Assembly (NCBI GenBank): GCA_020633555.1
Contig: JACKDL010000010.1
Location: forward strand, 1-64,000
Direction: 5' to 3'
DNA: 64,000 nucleotides
Origin: Myxococcales bacterium
Lineage (GTDB): Bacteria > Myxococcota_A > Bradymonadia > UBA7976 > UBA1532
In this document: piece after piece, positions 36,816-45,433 of the stretch
Numbering within the stretch: position 1 is the first letter of the stretch
Layout of the letters: the number at the start of each line of letters is the position of its first letter
Notes under the pieces: generated by a model
What the model was told of the DNA's origin: nothing
What the model saw: only the letters and a program-made list of their open reading frames with translations
Databases searched by the model: none
Made by a program: the position numbers and the translations under genes

Positions 36816-39703
36816 ATGAGGGACATCACCATGCACTCTGTCTTGAAGCGCGGCGGCCACGCCGCATTGGTGTGGGCCGTCGCCGCGATGGCCGGCTGCG
36901 TGACCGGCGGCGGCTCGGGCGGCGGCGACGCCGATGAAGGCACCCGGCTGGACGGCGCCGTGGACGCCGGCGGCCAGGGCGGCGAAGGCGGCCAGGGCGG
37001 CGCGGGCGGCCAGGGCGGCGCTGCGTATGGGCGGCGCGGGCGGCCAGGGCGGCGCCGGCGGCATGGGCGGCGCGGGCGGCTCAAGGTGGCGCTGGCGGTA
37101 TGGGCGGCCAGGGCGGCGCGGGCGGCATGGGCGGCGCGGGCGGCATGGGCGGCATGGGCGGCATGGGGGGCGAGGGCGGCCAGGGCGGCGTCGGCGGCGA
37201 CATCGGCTGCCGCGACGGCGCCCAGGTGGAGTGCGACGTCGACGGGTGCGTGGGCACCTCGACCTGCGTGAACGGCGAGTGGGGCCCCTGCCAGGGCGGC
37301 GCCGAGATCTGCGACGGCGCCGACAACGACTGCGACGGCGCCACCGACGAGGGCTTCGCCGATCTGGGCGAGCGCTGCAGCGCCGGGCTCGGCGCGTGCG
37401 CGGCCGAGGGCGTCTTCGCCTGCACCCCCGACGGCGCAGGCACCGCCTGCAACGCGGTCGCGGGGATGCCGCAGGCCGAGCAGTGCGACGGCGCGGACAA
37501 CGACTGCGACGGCCTTGTGGACGAGGCCCTGCCCCCCACCCCCTGCTACGACGGCCCCGTCGGCACCGAGGGCGTGGGCGCCTGCCGCGGCGGTCAGCGC
37601 CAGTGCGAGGACGGCGCGCTTTCGGCGTGCGTGGGGCAGGTCCTGCCGGCCCCCGAGGCCTGCAACATGGCCGACGACGACTGCAACGGCGTGGCCGACG
37701 ACGCCGGGGCGTGCGCCGATCCCGCCCGGGCCCGCTGCGAGCTGGCCTGCGGCTTCGTGATCGCCTGTGAGCTGGCCCCGCCCGGGGCGCTCGCGGAGTG
37801 CGTCCAGGGCTGCCTGGTGGAGGCCCCGCCCGAGCAGGTCGCCTGCATCGCGAACTCGGGCGGCGACTGCGCCGCCGTGCTGCGCTGCGCGGATCAGCCG
37901 CCCCCGCAGTGCGGGAACGGCCAGGTCGAGGAGGGCGAGGGCTGCGACGACGGCAACCGGGTGGGCGGCGACGGCTGCGACGCCAACTGCCAGGCGGAGC
38001 CGGTGCCGGCCGGCGGCAACTTCATGCTCTGCGGCCAGTCGGACCGCAACGTGGCCGGCTTCGTGCGGCCCGAGGACGGCCTGGAGTTCCTGCAGGGCTG
38101 CGTCCCCAACGCCGAGACCGTGGCGCTGCTCGTGAGCCGCACCGGCGCGGTGGACGGCGCGGTCCTCAACGCCTTCCTGGCCCGCGGCGGCAACGTCATC
38201 ACCGAGTACAGCCGCAGCGACGAGGTGTGGAACGCCGTGTTCCCCAACGAGCCGGTGGTGCAGTCCGCCGCGCAGAACGGGAGCTGCCGCGACAACCTCA
38301 ACCCGGCCGTGCGCTACAACGAGGCGGATCCCTTCTGGGTGGCCAACGGCGCCTTGCCCCTGGAGCCCGCGGCCTCCACCGGCTGCGGTTTCGACCTGAC
38401 GGCCTTCCCCAACTCCGTCCCGCTGGGCGCGCACAGCGCCGATCGCGTGAACCTGGCCTACCGCGACGTGGGCGCCGGCCGGCTGTGGCTGGTGGAGGGC
38501 GACTGGCAGGACAACCAGCAGGGCATGGCCGACTGGAACGCCAGCTCGCAGCAGCTCATGCGCCACATGATCCGTCGCCGCCGCGGCGGGCCCGTCGCCG
38601 GTGATCTGGTGCCCGGCGTCCGCCAGAACGTGCCCGAGGAGGCGCTGCTCGGCATCGGCTGGCGGCCGTGCTTCCGCGGCACCTACGACCAGAACCAGCC
38701 GACCGTGGCGCAGATCCTGGCGGACTGCCGCGGCGAGGCGCTGCTGATGGCCTGCCGTCAGGTGGGCGATCCCACCCTCGCCCTGGCCGCCGAGGGCCTG
38801 TACGCCGACGTGACCTTCGACGTGGGCGGCGCCCAGCCCGCGGTGCACACCGCCAACGGCGTGAACTGGTACTTCAACAACAACACCTCGTGGGGCTTCG
38901 CGCCCGAGGGCGCCGCGGTCAACCGCAACTCCTGTGACACGCTCGATGAGCAGGGTGAGCTGCGCATGTGCTGGCACACCTCCGCGGGCAACCTCAACTC
39001 GGGCTACCGCTGCGGCAACGAGTTCCTGAACGGCAACGCCCGGTGGGAGCGGCTGGTGTACGTGCGCGACCAGCGCCCGCGGGCCGAGGACTGCGCCGCC
39101 CGGGGCGACGAGGACGGCAACGGCCTGGCCGACTGCGCCGATCCCGCCTGCGCCGAGCAGTGCGGCCAGGTGCGCCTGGGCGAGCTGCAGGGCTACGGGC
39201 ACCACGGCGACTGCGAGACCTTCAACGGCTGCAACAACGCCCAGACCTGCGCCGACGCCGCCTGCGCGTTCGGGGGTCACGGCGCCGCCGTCTCTTGGCA
39301 GGAAGACACCTGCGGCGCCCGGCGCGCCCTGGATCCCACCTTCGACTGCGACCTGTTCCACAACCTGGACGGTGACCTGGATCAGGGGTGGGACGGCGGC
39401 CTGGGCTTCTGCGACGACATCATGGTGGCCTACGACGTGGTGTGCGCCGCGGCCCCGCGGGTGCCCCAGGACCTGGGCCAGCCCTGCATGGGCGACGTGG
39501 ACTGCGACGGCGTGTGCTGGGACTTCAGCCAGTACGATCCCTTCTGCTTCGGCGCCTTCTGCTCGGCCCCCTGCCAGAACGATCAGGAGTGCGGGGAAGC
39601 CTTCGCCGCCGCGGGCGCGCAGAACCCGGGCGCCTCCACCTGCGGGGAGGACGGCCGCTGCACGGTGATCGGCACCGGCTTCGGCGCCTTCGCCTGCCAG
39701 TGA
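36816..39703 (+). CDS. Cys-rich MopE-motif lipoprotein, frame broken twice in its Gly-rich linker
   Basis: From ATG 36816 (or 36831) the N-terminus has a lipoprotein signal ending MAGC. A Gly-Gly-X linker follows (36969-37199). The frame breaks near 37021-37027, where GCTGGCGGTATG appears shortened by two G, and again near 37083, where one A is extra. Correcting both gives one continuous protein of about 960 aa. After the linker come MopE-like units (CDGADNDCDGATDEG, CDGADNDCDGLVDEA, CNMADDDCNGVADDA) and the myxobacterial Cys repeat CGNGQVEEGEGCDDGN. A unique domain with many conserved-looking Cys and Trp reaches the end, including QSDRNVAGFVRPEDGLEF and WHTSAGNLNSGYRCGN. Surface-exposed, probably metal-binding; the indels look like sequencing errors. 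Confidence 0.8.
36969..37199 (+). repeat. Tandem GGCGGCNNN repeat coding for (Gly-Gly-X)n
   Basis: About 25 near-perfect 9-base units coding Gly-Gly-Gln/Glu/Ala/Met. The period of the repeat is kept across both frame breaks, which is why each of the three frames shows stretches of the same peptide. Such a tract is prone to slippage in the cell and to basecalling error. Confidence 0.85.
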
Positions 39704-39802
39704 CCCGCCGGGCCCTCTGAGCCCACCGGGGGCGCCGCCGGGCTTGTGGGCGGGCCCCCAACCTCGACATCATCCCGCGTCCCCGTCACTCGGAGCCGCG
39801 CG

Positions 39803-41299
39803 ATGTCTGCCACCCCTGCCTATGACGCCCTTCACCAGCACTTCGCCCGGGTGGGTCACCTGGAAGAGGCGCTGGAGTACCTGTACTGGGACATGGCCAC
39901 CCAGATGCCCGAGGGCGGCGCGCAGGCCCGTGGGGAGCAGCTCGCCACCCTGAAGGTGCTGGAACACCAGCTCTCCACCGATCCGCGCATCGGCGACTGG
40001 ATCGCCCGGGCCGAGGGCGAGGATCTGGACGGCTGGCAGCGCGCCAACGTGCGCGAGTGCCACCGGCTGTGGACCCACGCGACCGCGGTGCCCGAGGCGC
40101 TGGTGGAGGCCCAGACCAAGGCCAACAGCGCGTGCGGCCAGATCTGGCGCACCGCCCGCCCCAAGAACGACTTCAAGGCGGTGGCCCCGTACCTGACCGA
40201 GGTGTTCGCCCGCGCCCGCGAGGTGGCGCAGATCAAGGGCGAGATCATGGGGCTGGACCCCTACGACGCCCTGCTCGACGGCTTCGAGCCGGGCGCCCGG
40301 CGCGCCCAGATCGCGCCCCTGTTCGACGATCTGGCGGCCTTCCTGCCGGGCTTCACCGACCAGGTGCTCGACGCCCAGGCCCGGCGCGGGCACGGGGTGT
40401 TCCCCACCGGCCCCTTCCCCATCGCCACCCAGCGCGACGTGGGCCTGCACTTCATGGGCGTGCTGGGCTTCGACCTGAACCACGGCCGGCTGGACGTGAG
40501 CGCCCACCCCTTCTGCGGGGGCGGCGCCGCCGACGTGCGCATCACCACCCGCTACCGCGAGGACGACTTCATCCAGAGCCTCATGGGGGTGCTGCACGAG
40601 ACGGGGCACGCCCTGTACGAGCAGGGCCGCCCCCTGGGCTGGCGCGCCCAGCCCGTGGGCCGCGCCCGCAGCGCCGGCGTGCACGAGAGCCAGAGCCTGC
40701 TGATGGAGATGCAGGCCTGCCGCAGCCGCGAGTTCATCGAGCTGGCCAGCCCGGTGCTGGCGCGGCACTTCGGGGGTGATCCCACCCCATGGGCCCCCGA
40801 CAACCTGTACCGCATCTACACGCACGTCGAGCGTGGCCTGATCCGGGTGGACGCCGACGAGGTCACCTACCCCGCGCACGTCATCTTGCGCTTCCGGCTC
40901 GAGACGGCCCTCATCGACGGCCGCCTGCAGGTGGCCGATCTGCCCGGGGCCTGGCGCGAGGCCATGCGCACCACCGTCGGCGTCGAGAACCCCGACGACA
41001 AGGACGGCGTCCTGCAGGACGTGCACTGGATGGAGGGCCTGCTGGGCTACTTCCCCACCTACACCCTGGGCGCCATGATGGCCGCGCAGCTCTTCGACGC
41101 CGCCTGCACCCAGGTGCCCGGCATCTTGCCCGGGGTGGCCAAGGGCGACTTCACGCCCCTGCTGGGCTGGCTGCGGACCAACGTGCACGGCCACGGCAGC
41201 CGGCTGACCACCGACGAGCTGATGACCCAGGCCACCGGGCGCCCCCTGGACGCCGCCGTCTTCAAGGCGCACCTGAAGCGCCGCTACCTGGACGGCTGA
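39803..41299 (+). CDS. M32 family metallocarboxypeptidase
   Basis: 498 aa, the usual length. Family motifs occur in order: HPF (in SAHPFCGGG), DxRxT (DVRITTRY), the zinc site HETGH (about 264-268), HESQS, and YPAHVILRFRLETALI. It removes C-terminal residues from peptides in the cytosol using zinc (some members use cobalt). The sodium:solute symporter starts 3 nt after its stop, so peptide processing and solute uptake are co-expressed. Confidence 0.96.
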   Translation: MSATPAYDALHQHFARVGHLEEALEYLYWDMATQMPEGGAQARGEQLATLKVLEHQLSTDPRIGDWIARAEGEDLDGWQRANVRECHRLWTHATAVPEALVEAQTKANSACGQIWRTARPKNDFKAVAPYLTEVFARAREVAQIKGEIMGLDPYDALLDGFEPGARRAQIAPLFDDLAAFLPGFTDQVLDAQARRGHGVFPTGPFPIATQRDVGLHFMGVLGFDLNHGRLDVSAHPFCGGGAADVRITTRYREDDFIQSLMGVLHETGHALYEQGRPLGWRAQPVGRARSAGVHESQSLLMEMQACRSREFIELASPVLARHFGGDPTPWAPDNLYRIYTHVERGLIRVDADEVTYPAHVILRFRLETALIDGRLQVADLPGAWREAMRTTVGVENPDDKDGVLQDVHWMEGLLGYFPTYTLGAMMAAQLFDAACTQVPGILPGVAKGDFTPLLGWLRTNVHGHGSRLTTDELMTQATGRPLDAAVFKAHLKRRYLDG

Positions 41300-41302
41300 C
41301 CG

Positions 41303-42727
41303 TTGGCGCTCGCGATCGCGCTCGCCATCTACGTCGCTGCCATGTTCGCCCTGGCCCTGCGGGTCCACGGGCAGGTGCACGACGCGGCCGACTTCTTCGT
41401 GGCGGGCCGGCGGCTGTCGCTGCCCTTCGCCACCGCCACCCTGTTCGGCACCTGGTTCGGTGCCGGCACGCTGCTGGCCAGCGCCGACGAGGTGGCCGCC
41501 CAGGGCCTGCGCGCCGTGGCCATGGAGCCCCTGGGCGCGGGCCTGTGCCTGATCCTGGCCGGGCTGTTCGTGGCGCGTCCCCTGTGGCAGGCCAAGCTGC
41601 TGACTCTGGGCGACTTCTACCGCGATCGCTTCGGCGGCAAAGCCGAGTGGCTCTTCGCCATCAGCGCCATCACCTACCTGGGCTGGATCGCGGCCCAGCT
41701 CGTGGGCATGGCGGGCCTGCTCAACGTACTCTTCGGTGTGCCGCTGGCCGCCGGCCTGGTGGGCACCGCCGTCGTGGCCCTGGCCTACACCCTGCTGGGC
41801 GGCATGTGGTCGGTGACGCTCACCGACGCCGTGCAGATCACCGTGCTGCTGGTGGGCCTGGTGGCCGTGCTGTGGTCGGTGCTCACCGGCATGGGCGACG
41901 GCACCTTGGCCGGCGGCGCCCACGCCCTGGCCGAGCAGGTGGCCACCACCAAGCTCACCCTGTTGCCCACCGACCAGCTCGGCGAGCTGGTGGACTGGCT
42001 GAACCTGCTGCTCATCGGCAGCCTGGGCAACCTGGCCGGCAATGATCTGATGCAGCGGGTGTTCTCGGCCCGCAGCGCCAAGGTGGCCCAGGGCGCCTGC
42101 GTCATCGCGGGCGTGGGCTACATCGTGGTGGGCATCGGCCCGGCGGTGCTGGGGCTGGCGGCCTCGGTGCTGCTGCCGCCGTCGGTCACCGAGGCCGTGC
42201 TGCCCGCGCTGGCCCAGAAGGTGCTGAGCCCCGGCATGACCATCCTGTTCGTGCTGGCCCTGGTGTCGGCCGTACTCAGCACCCTCGACAGCGCCATCCT
42301 GAGCGCGGCCACCGTCACCGCCCGCAACCTCATCAAGCCCATGTGGCGGGGCGCCCCCGACGAGCTGGTGCTCACGCGCTGGACCTGCGTGGCCTTCACC
42401 GCCGCCGCCCTGGGGCTGGCCTTCGTCGGCGAGTCGGCCTACGTCCTGCTCGAGGGCAGCTACGCCCTGAGCCTGGCGGGCCCCTTCGTGCCGCTGGTGT
42501 TCGGGCTGTTCTGGCGCCGGGGCACCGAGCGCGCCGCCGTGGCCAGCCTCGTGCTGGGCTACGGCATCACCCTGCTCGAGATGATCTTCCCCGACCTGAA
42601 CCCGCCGGTGCCCATGCCGCTCATCGCCCTGGCGGTGAGCACGGTGAGCTACGTGGCGCTGGCGCTGTCGGTGCCGGCCCCGCCCGCTGCGACGCCGCCG
42701 CCCGGTGATCCCGCCACCAACGCCTGA
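41303..42727 (+). CDS. Sodium:solute symporter (SSS family)
   Basis: 474 aa with about 12-13 membrane helices. TTG at 41303, 3 nt after the peptidase stop, gives a full first helix; the next Met (41340) would cut it. Typical features are DFFVAGRRLSLPFATATLFG near the N-terminus, GTWFGAGTL, ALAYTLLGGMWSVTLTDAVQ (the SSS signature region) and STLDSAILSAATVTARNLI. Substrate unknown; proline/amino acid-type members share this pattern. The 3' end overlaps the convergent hydroxylase/ATP-grasp gene by 79 nt. Confidence 0.93.
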   Translation: MALAIALAIYVAAMFALALRVHGQVHDAADFFVAGRRLSLPFATATLFGTWFGAGTLLASADEVAAQGLRAVAMEPLGAGLCLILAGLFVARPLWQAKLLTLGDFYRDRFGGKAEWLFAISAITYLGWIAAQLVGMAGLLNVLFGVPLAAGLVGTAVVALAYTLLGGMWSVTLTDAVQITVLLVGLVAVLWSVLTGMGDGTLAGGAHALAEQVATTKLTLLPTDQLGELVDWLNLLLIGSLGNLAGNDLMQRVFSARSAKVAQGACVIAGVGYIVVGIGPAVLGLAASVLLPPSVTEAVLPALAQKVLSPGMTILFVLALVSAVLSTLDSAILSAATVTARNLIKPMWRGAPDELVLTRWTCVAFTAAALGLAFVGESAYVLLEGSYALSLAGPFVPLVFGLFWRRGTERAAVASLVLGYGITLLEMIFPDLNPPVPMPLIALAVSTVSYVALALSVPAPPAATPPPGDPATNA

Positions 42728-44160
42728 GCCTTCGCCCACAGCCAGTCCACCATGGGGCCGGCCACGTCGATGTCGGCCTCCTCCTGGGCGTGGGGGAAGT
42801 AGCAGGGGAAGTTCACCTCGAGCACGTAGGTCCGGCCGCTGGGGTGCACCAGCAGATCCACGCCGGCGAAGGCCAGCCCCAGGGCCTGCGTGGCCTCCAC
42901 CGCCAGCTCGGCCAGGTCCGGCTCGGGCTGGTCCGTGTAGGCGCTCAGATCCTCGCTGGGCTCGCTGCGGAAGTCGTCCTTGCCCACCGGATTGGGGTAC
43001 GCGGCCACCGCCCGGTCGCCCACCACCACCACCCGCCAGTGCAGGCCGTCGGGCACGTAGGCCATGAGCCGGGGGGCCGCCCCCTGGCTCAGCAGGTGAT
43101 CCACCAGGCCGAACAGGGCGGGCCACGAGTCGGCGCGCATGACCCCGACGCCCCCCTCGCCCCCGCTGGCCTTCAGCACCACCGGCAGGCCGCCCACGTG
43201 GGCCACCGCCCGACGCAGCCAGGCCCGGTCGGTGGTGCCCACCAGCACCCCACGGGGCAGCGGCAGGCCCGCCTTCTCCAGCGCCACGTCGGGCTGGCCG
43301 CAGTCCCACAGGGGGCCACGGGGGTCCAGGTGGAACGTGGCCACCCCCGGCCCGTAGAGCCGCGCGAAGGCCTCCTGCGCCACCGCGCTGGTGCCCGCGC
43401 AGTACAGCAGGCTGCCCGGGGGCAGCGGCCCCTGGTCGGGCGCCAGCACCGGGGCGTCCACCACCACGAAGCCCAGGTTGCGGGCGTCGCAGGCCTCCTC
43501 GAGCAGGCCGATGGTCTCCTCGGGCACGTCGTGGTCCACCACCGTCAGGGTGTGGCCTGGCTGCCAGTCGGCGGCCTCCACCGCACCCAGCGCCGCGATG
43601 TGCCCCGCCCCGCGGGCCACAGCGGCGGCCACCTGGGGCCCGGTGGCGTACACGAACCACGCCAGCAGCGCCTTCTGCCCGGCGACCACCGGCGCCGCGC
43701 TGTGGGTCGAGCCCGCCGCCGGGCGGCCGCGCCCGTCCACGTTCAGCCAGACCGCCAGCCGCCCTGCCTGGGGCGCCACCGCCCGCTCGGCCTCGGGGAA
43801 CACCGTGGCGCCGCCGTCGCAGTCGGTCAGGTACAGCAGCGCCGTGGCCACCAGGCGGGCGGCGCCGATGCGGTAGTCGTCCAGGTGCTCGGGGTGCCCC
43901 TGCCCGGGCCCATAGACCCGCAGGCGGAAGGTCTCGCCCTCGCCGTTGGGCAGGCCCAGCAGCGCTGTGACGCGGGCGGCCAGATCGCCCAGCGCAGGGT
44001 CGTGGGCGACGGGCACCTCGGCCACCCGCCCGCTGCGCTCCCAGCGCTGGTCGACGCCGGCCGCGCCCAGGGCGTCGGGGGCCGTGCACGCCCGGAGGCC
44101 GGCGACGACCTCCGGGGCGACGAACTGGTCGTGCACCCACAGGTGAAGGGGATCAGTCAT
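42649..44160 (-). CDS. Prolyl-4-hydroxylase-like dioxygenase fused to an ATP-grasp ligase
   Basis: 503 aa. Residues about 60-170 match the P4H/2OG-Fe(II) fold. The iron pair HLD is in HPEHLDDYR (about 92), followed by ATALLYLTDCDGGATVFPEA, distal His in STHSAAP (about 152) and the 2-oxoglutarate Lys in GQKALLAWF. A helical/Rossmann-like middle joins an ATP-grasp domain at about 290-485: LPVVLKASGGEGGVGVM (nucleotide loop), HWRVVVVGDRAVAAYPN, LGLAFAGVDLLV and YVLEVNFPC (Mg-binding E-x-N). It resembles the RimK/graspetide-ligase branch. Such a fusion would hydroxylate and then ligate or crosslink a substrate. Translated 17 nt after the PqqD-like gene. Confidence 0.87.
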   Translation of the reverse strand: MTDPLHLWVHDQFVAPEVVAGLRACTAPDALGAAGVDQRWERSGRVAEVPVAHDPALGDLAARVTALLGLPNGEGETFRLRVYGPGQGHPEHLDDYRIGAARLVATALLYLTDCDGGATVFPEAERAVAPQAGRLAVWLNVDGRGRPAAGSTHSAAPVVAGQKALLAWFVYATGPQVAAAVARGAGHIAALGAVEAADWQPGHTLTVVDHDVPEETIGLLEEACDARNLGFVVVDAPVLAPDQGPLPPGSLLYCAGTSAVAQEAFARLYGPGVATFHLDPRGPLWDCGQPDVALEKAGLPLPRGVLVGTTDRAWLRRAVAHVGGLPVVLKASGGEGGVGVMRADSWPALFGLVDHLLSQGAAPRLMAYVPDGLHWRVVVVGDRAVAAYPNPVGKDDFRSEPSEDLSAYTDQPEPDLAELAVEATQALGLAFAGVDLLVHPSGRTYVLEVNFPCYFPHAQEEADIDVAGPMVDWLWAKAQALVAGSPGGGVAAGGAGTDSASAT

Positions 44161-44177
44161 GGGATCGCGGCGAACGG

Positions 44178-44945
44178 CTACCGGTCGCGGGTGGCCTTGG
44201 CGTCCTTCTCCGAGGCCTTGCGCTTCGACTCGTGCTGCTTGCGGGCGGCCTTGGTCTCGGCGCGGCTCTTCTTGGACTCCTCGCGCACCGCCTTGCGGCC
44301 GGCCTTGCGCTTCTCCTTGGCCTCGGTGTGGGTCTCGCGGGCCTTGGCGCGCTCCTCGCTGCGCCCGGCCTTCTTGGCCCGCTTGGTGCGCCGCTCGGCG
44401 CGGGCCTTGGCGCGGGCCGCGTGCTTCTTCATGCGCTCGCGGTGGGCGCGGCGCTGGGCGGGGGGCGCGTCGGCGGGCGGCGGGGGCGGCGGAGCCTCCT
44501 CGGCTTCGTCCTCGCCGGCCGGCTCCGCCTCGGCGGGCTCGGCGGCCTCAGCCTCCTCCGCCACCTCGGCCTCGTCGGCGGGCTCTTCGGGGGCGTCCTG
44601 CGCGCGCGCCGGGCGCAGGGCGAAGACGGCGGCCGCGGCGGCCGCGGCCAGCGCCGTCACGGCCTGGCGGCGGTCCAGGGTCAGCGCCGCCGGCGGGGGG
44701 GCCTCAGCCAGCAGGCCCGCGTCGCTCAGGCTGTCGACGAGCTGCCACAGGCGGCGGCCCGACATCTGCGGGTGCTGGACCTGCACGGCCTTCAGCAGGG
44801 CGGCGCCCTCGCGCCCGTCCGCGGCCTGCCAGACGGCGGCGGCCTCGCTGGACAGGGTGTGCGCCTGGCCCGTGGCCTCGTCGAGCAGGCAGAGCTTGTC
44901 GCCCTGCTGGCCCTCGCGGATCCCGTCCCGTCGCGCTCGAATCAT
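44178..44945 (-). CDS. PqqD-like (RRE-type) protein with Tat/TM-like segment and charge-segregated tail
   Basis: 255 aa from ATG 44945, with GGAGGGACCC before it. Residues about 15-80 fit the PqqD fold: LCLLDEATGQAHTLSSEAAA, VWQAADGREGAALLKAVQV, then a helix ending LVDSLSDAGLLAE. PqqD-type domains present peptides to modifying enzymes. About 85-113 is DRRQAVTALAAAAAAAVFAL followed by ARA, which looks like a twin-arginine or membrane segment placed internally. The rest is low complexity: a Glu-rich block (about 114-150), a run of six prolines (about 152-157), then about 90 residues of almost only Lys/Arg/Ala/Glu. The partner enzyme starts 17 nt downstream. The tail may be the substrate. Confidence 0.8.
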   Translation of the reverse strand: MIRARRDGIREGQQGDKLCLLDEATGQAHTLSSEAAAVWQAADGREGAALLKAVQVQHPQMSGRRLWQLVDSLSDAGLLAEAPPPAALTLDRRQAVTALAAAAAAAVFALRPARAQDAPEEPADEAEVAEEAEAAEPAEAEPAGEDEAEEAPPPPPPADAPPAQRRAHRERMKKHAARAKARAERRTKRAKKAGRSEERAKARETHTEAKEKRKAGRKAVREESKKSRAETKAARKQHESKRKASEKDAKATRDR

Positions 44946-45148
44946 GGGTCCCTCCAAGGCTCGGCCGGGATCCCCCGGCCCACCGCAGGCCCGCTGAGCG
45001 GCGGCCATCTCCGCCGGTCACAGGCAGTCTTCCCACGCGGTGTGGTCAGTGAAGCGCGCCGTCGACTGCGACGCAACGGGGCCATTCAGGGCGGGCGGAA
45101 AAAAGGCCGCGGCCGGCGGGTGCAAGGCCTGGGCGAAGGAGGCCCCCC

Positions 45149-45433
45149 ATGCGCCACGCCCTGCTCATCGCCGCCGCGGCCCTCGCGTCCCTCGCCGGCC
45201 CCGCCCAGGGCGCCCGGCTGTCGCTGTCCTTTGGGGGCGGCGGCCAGATCCAGCGCTACCGGTGCACCTTGAAAGACGGCCGGATCCACGCGGTGCAGGC
45301 GCCCACCCGCGGGCGCGCCTACCGAGCCTGCCAGGCCTGGGCGGCCGAGGTGGACGGCGCCCTGGCCACGGTGCTGCCCGTCAGTGATCGTGACCCCAGT
45401 GGCGCAGCATCGCCTGCACATCCTCGGCCGTGA
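45149..45433 (+). CDS. Small exported protein
   Basis: 94 aa with GGAGGCCCCCC before ATG 45149. A clear signal peptide (MRHALLIAAAALASLAGPAQG) precedes about 70 residues containing two cysteines (YRCTLKDG, RACQAW) that could form a disulfide. The C-terminal 17 residues overlap the convergent PHP lipoprotein gene by 53 nt and look like low-quality sequence (DPSGAASPAHPRP), so the native stop may have been lost. Divergent from the PqqD-like gene across a 203-nt spacer that shows no clear promoter. Confidence 0.65.
   Translation: MRHALLIAAAALASLAGPAQGARLSLSFGGGGQIQRYRCTLKDGRIHAVQAPTRGRAYRACQAWAAEVDGALATVLPVSDRDPSGAASPAHPRP

Noticed and set aside
36969..37199. Possible CRISPR or minisatellite array
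   Set aside because: The 9-base unit is continuous with no spacers and codes for Gly-Gly-X; it is a protein linker.
36645..37271. Separate small gene at 36645-37271
   Set aside because: It is the first frame of the frameshifted Cys-rich lipoprotein; its end is Arg/Gly nonsense after the break.
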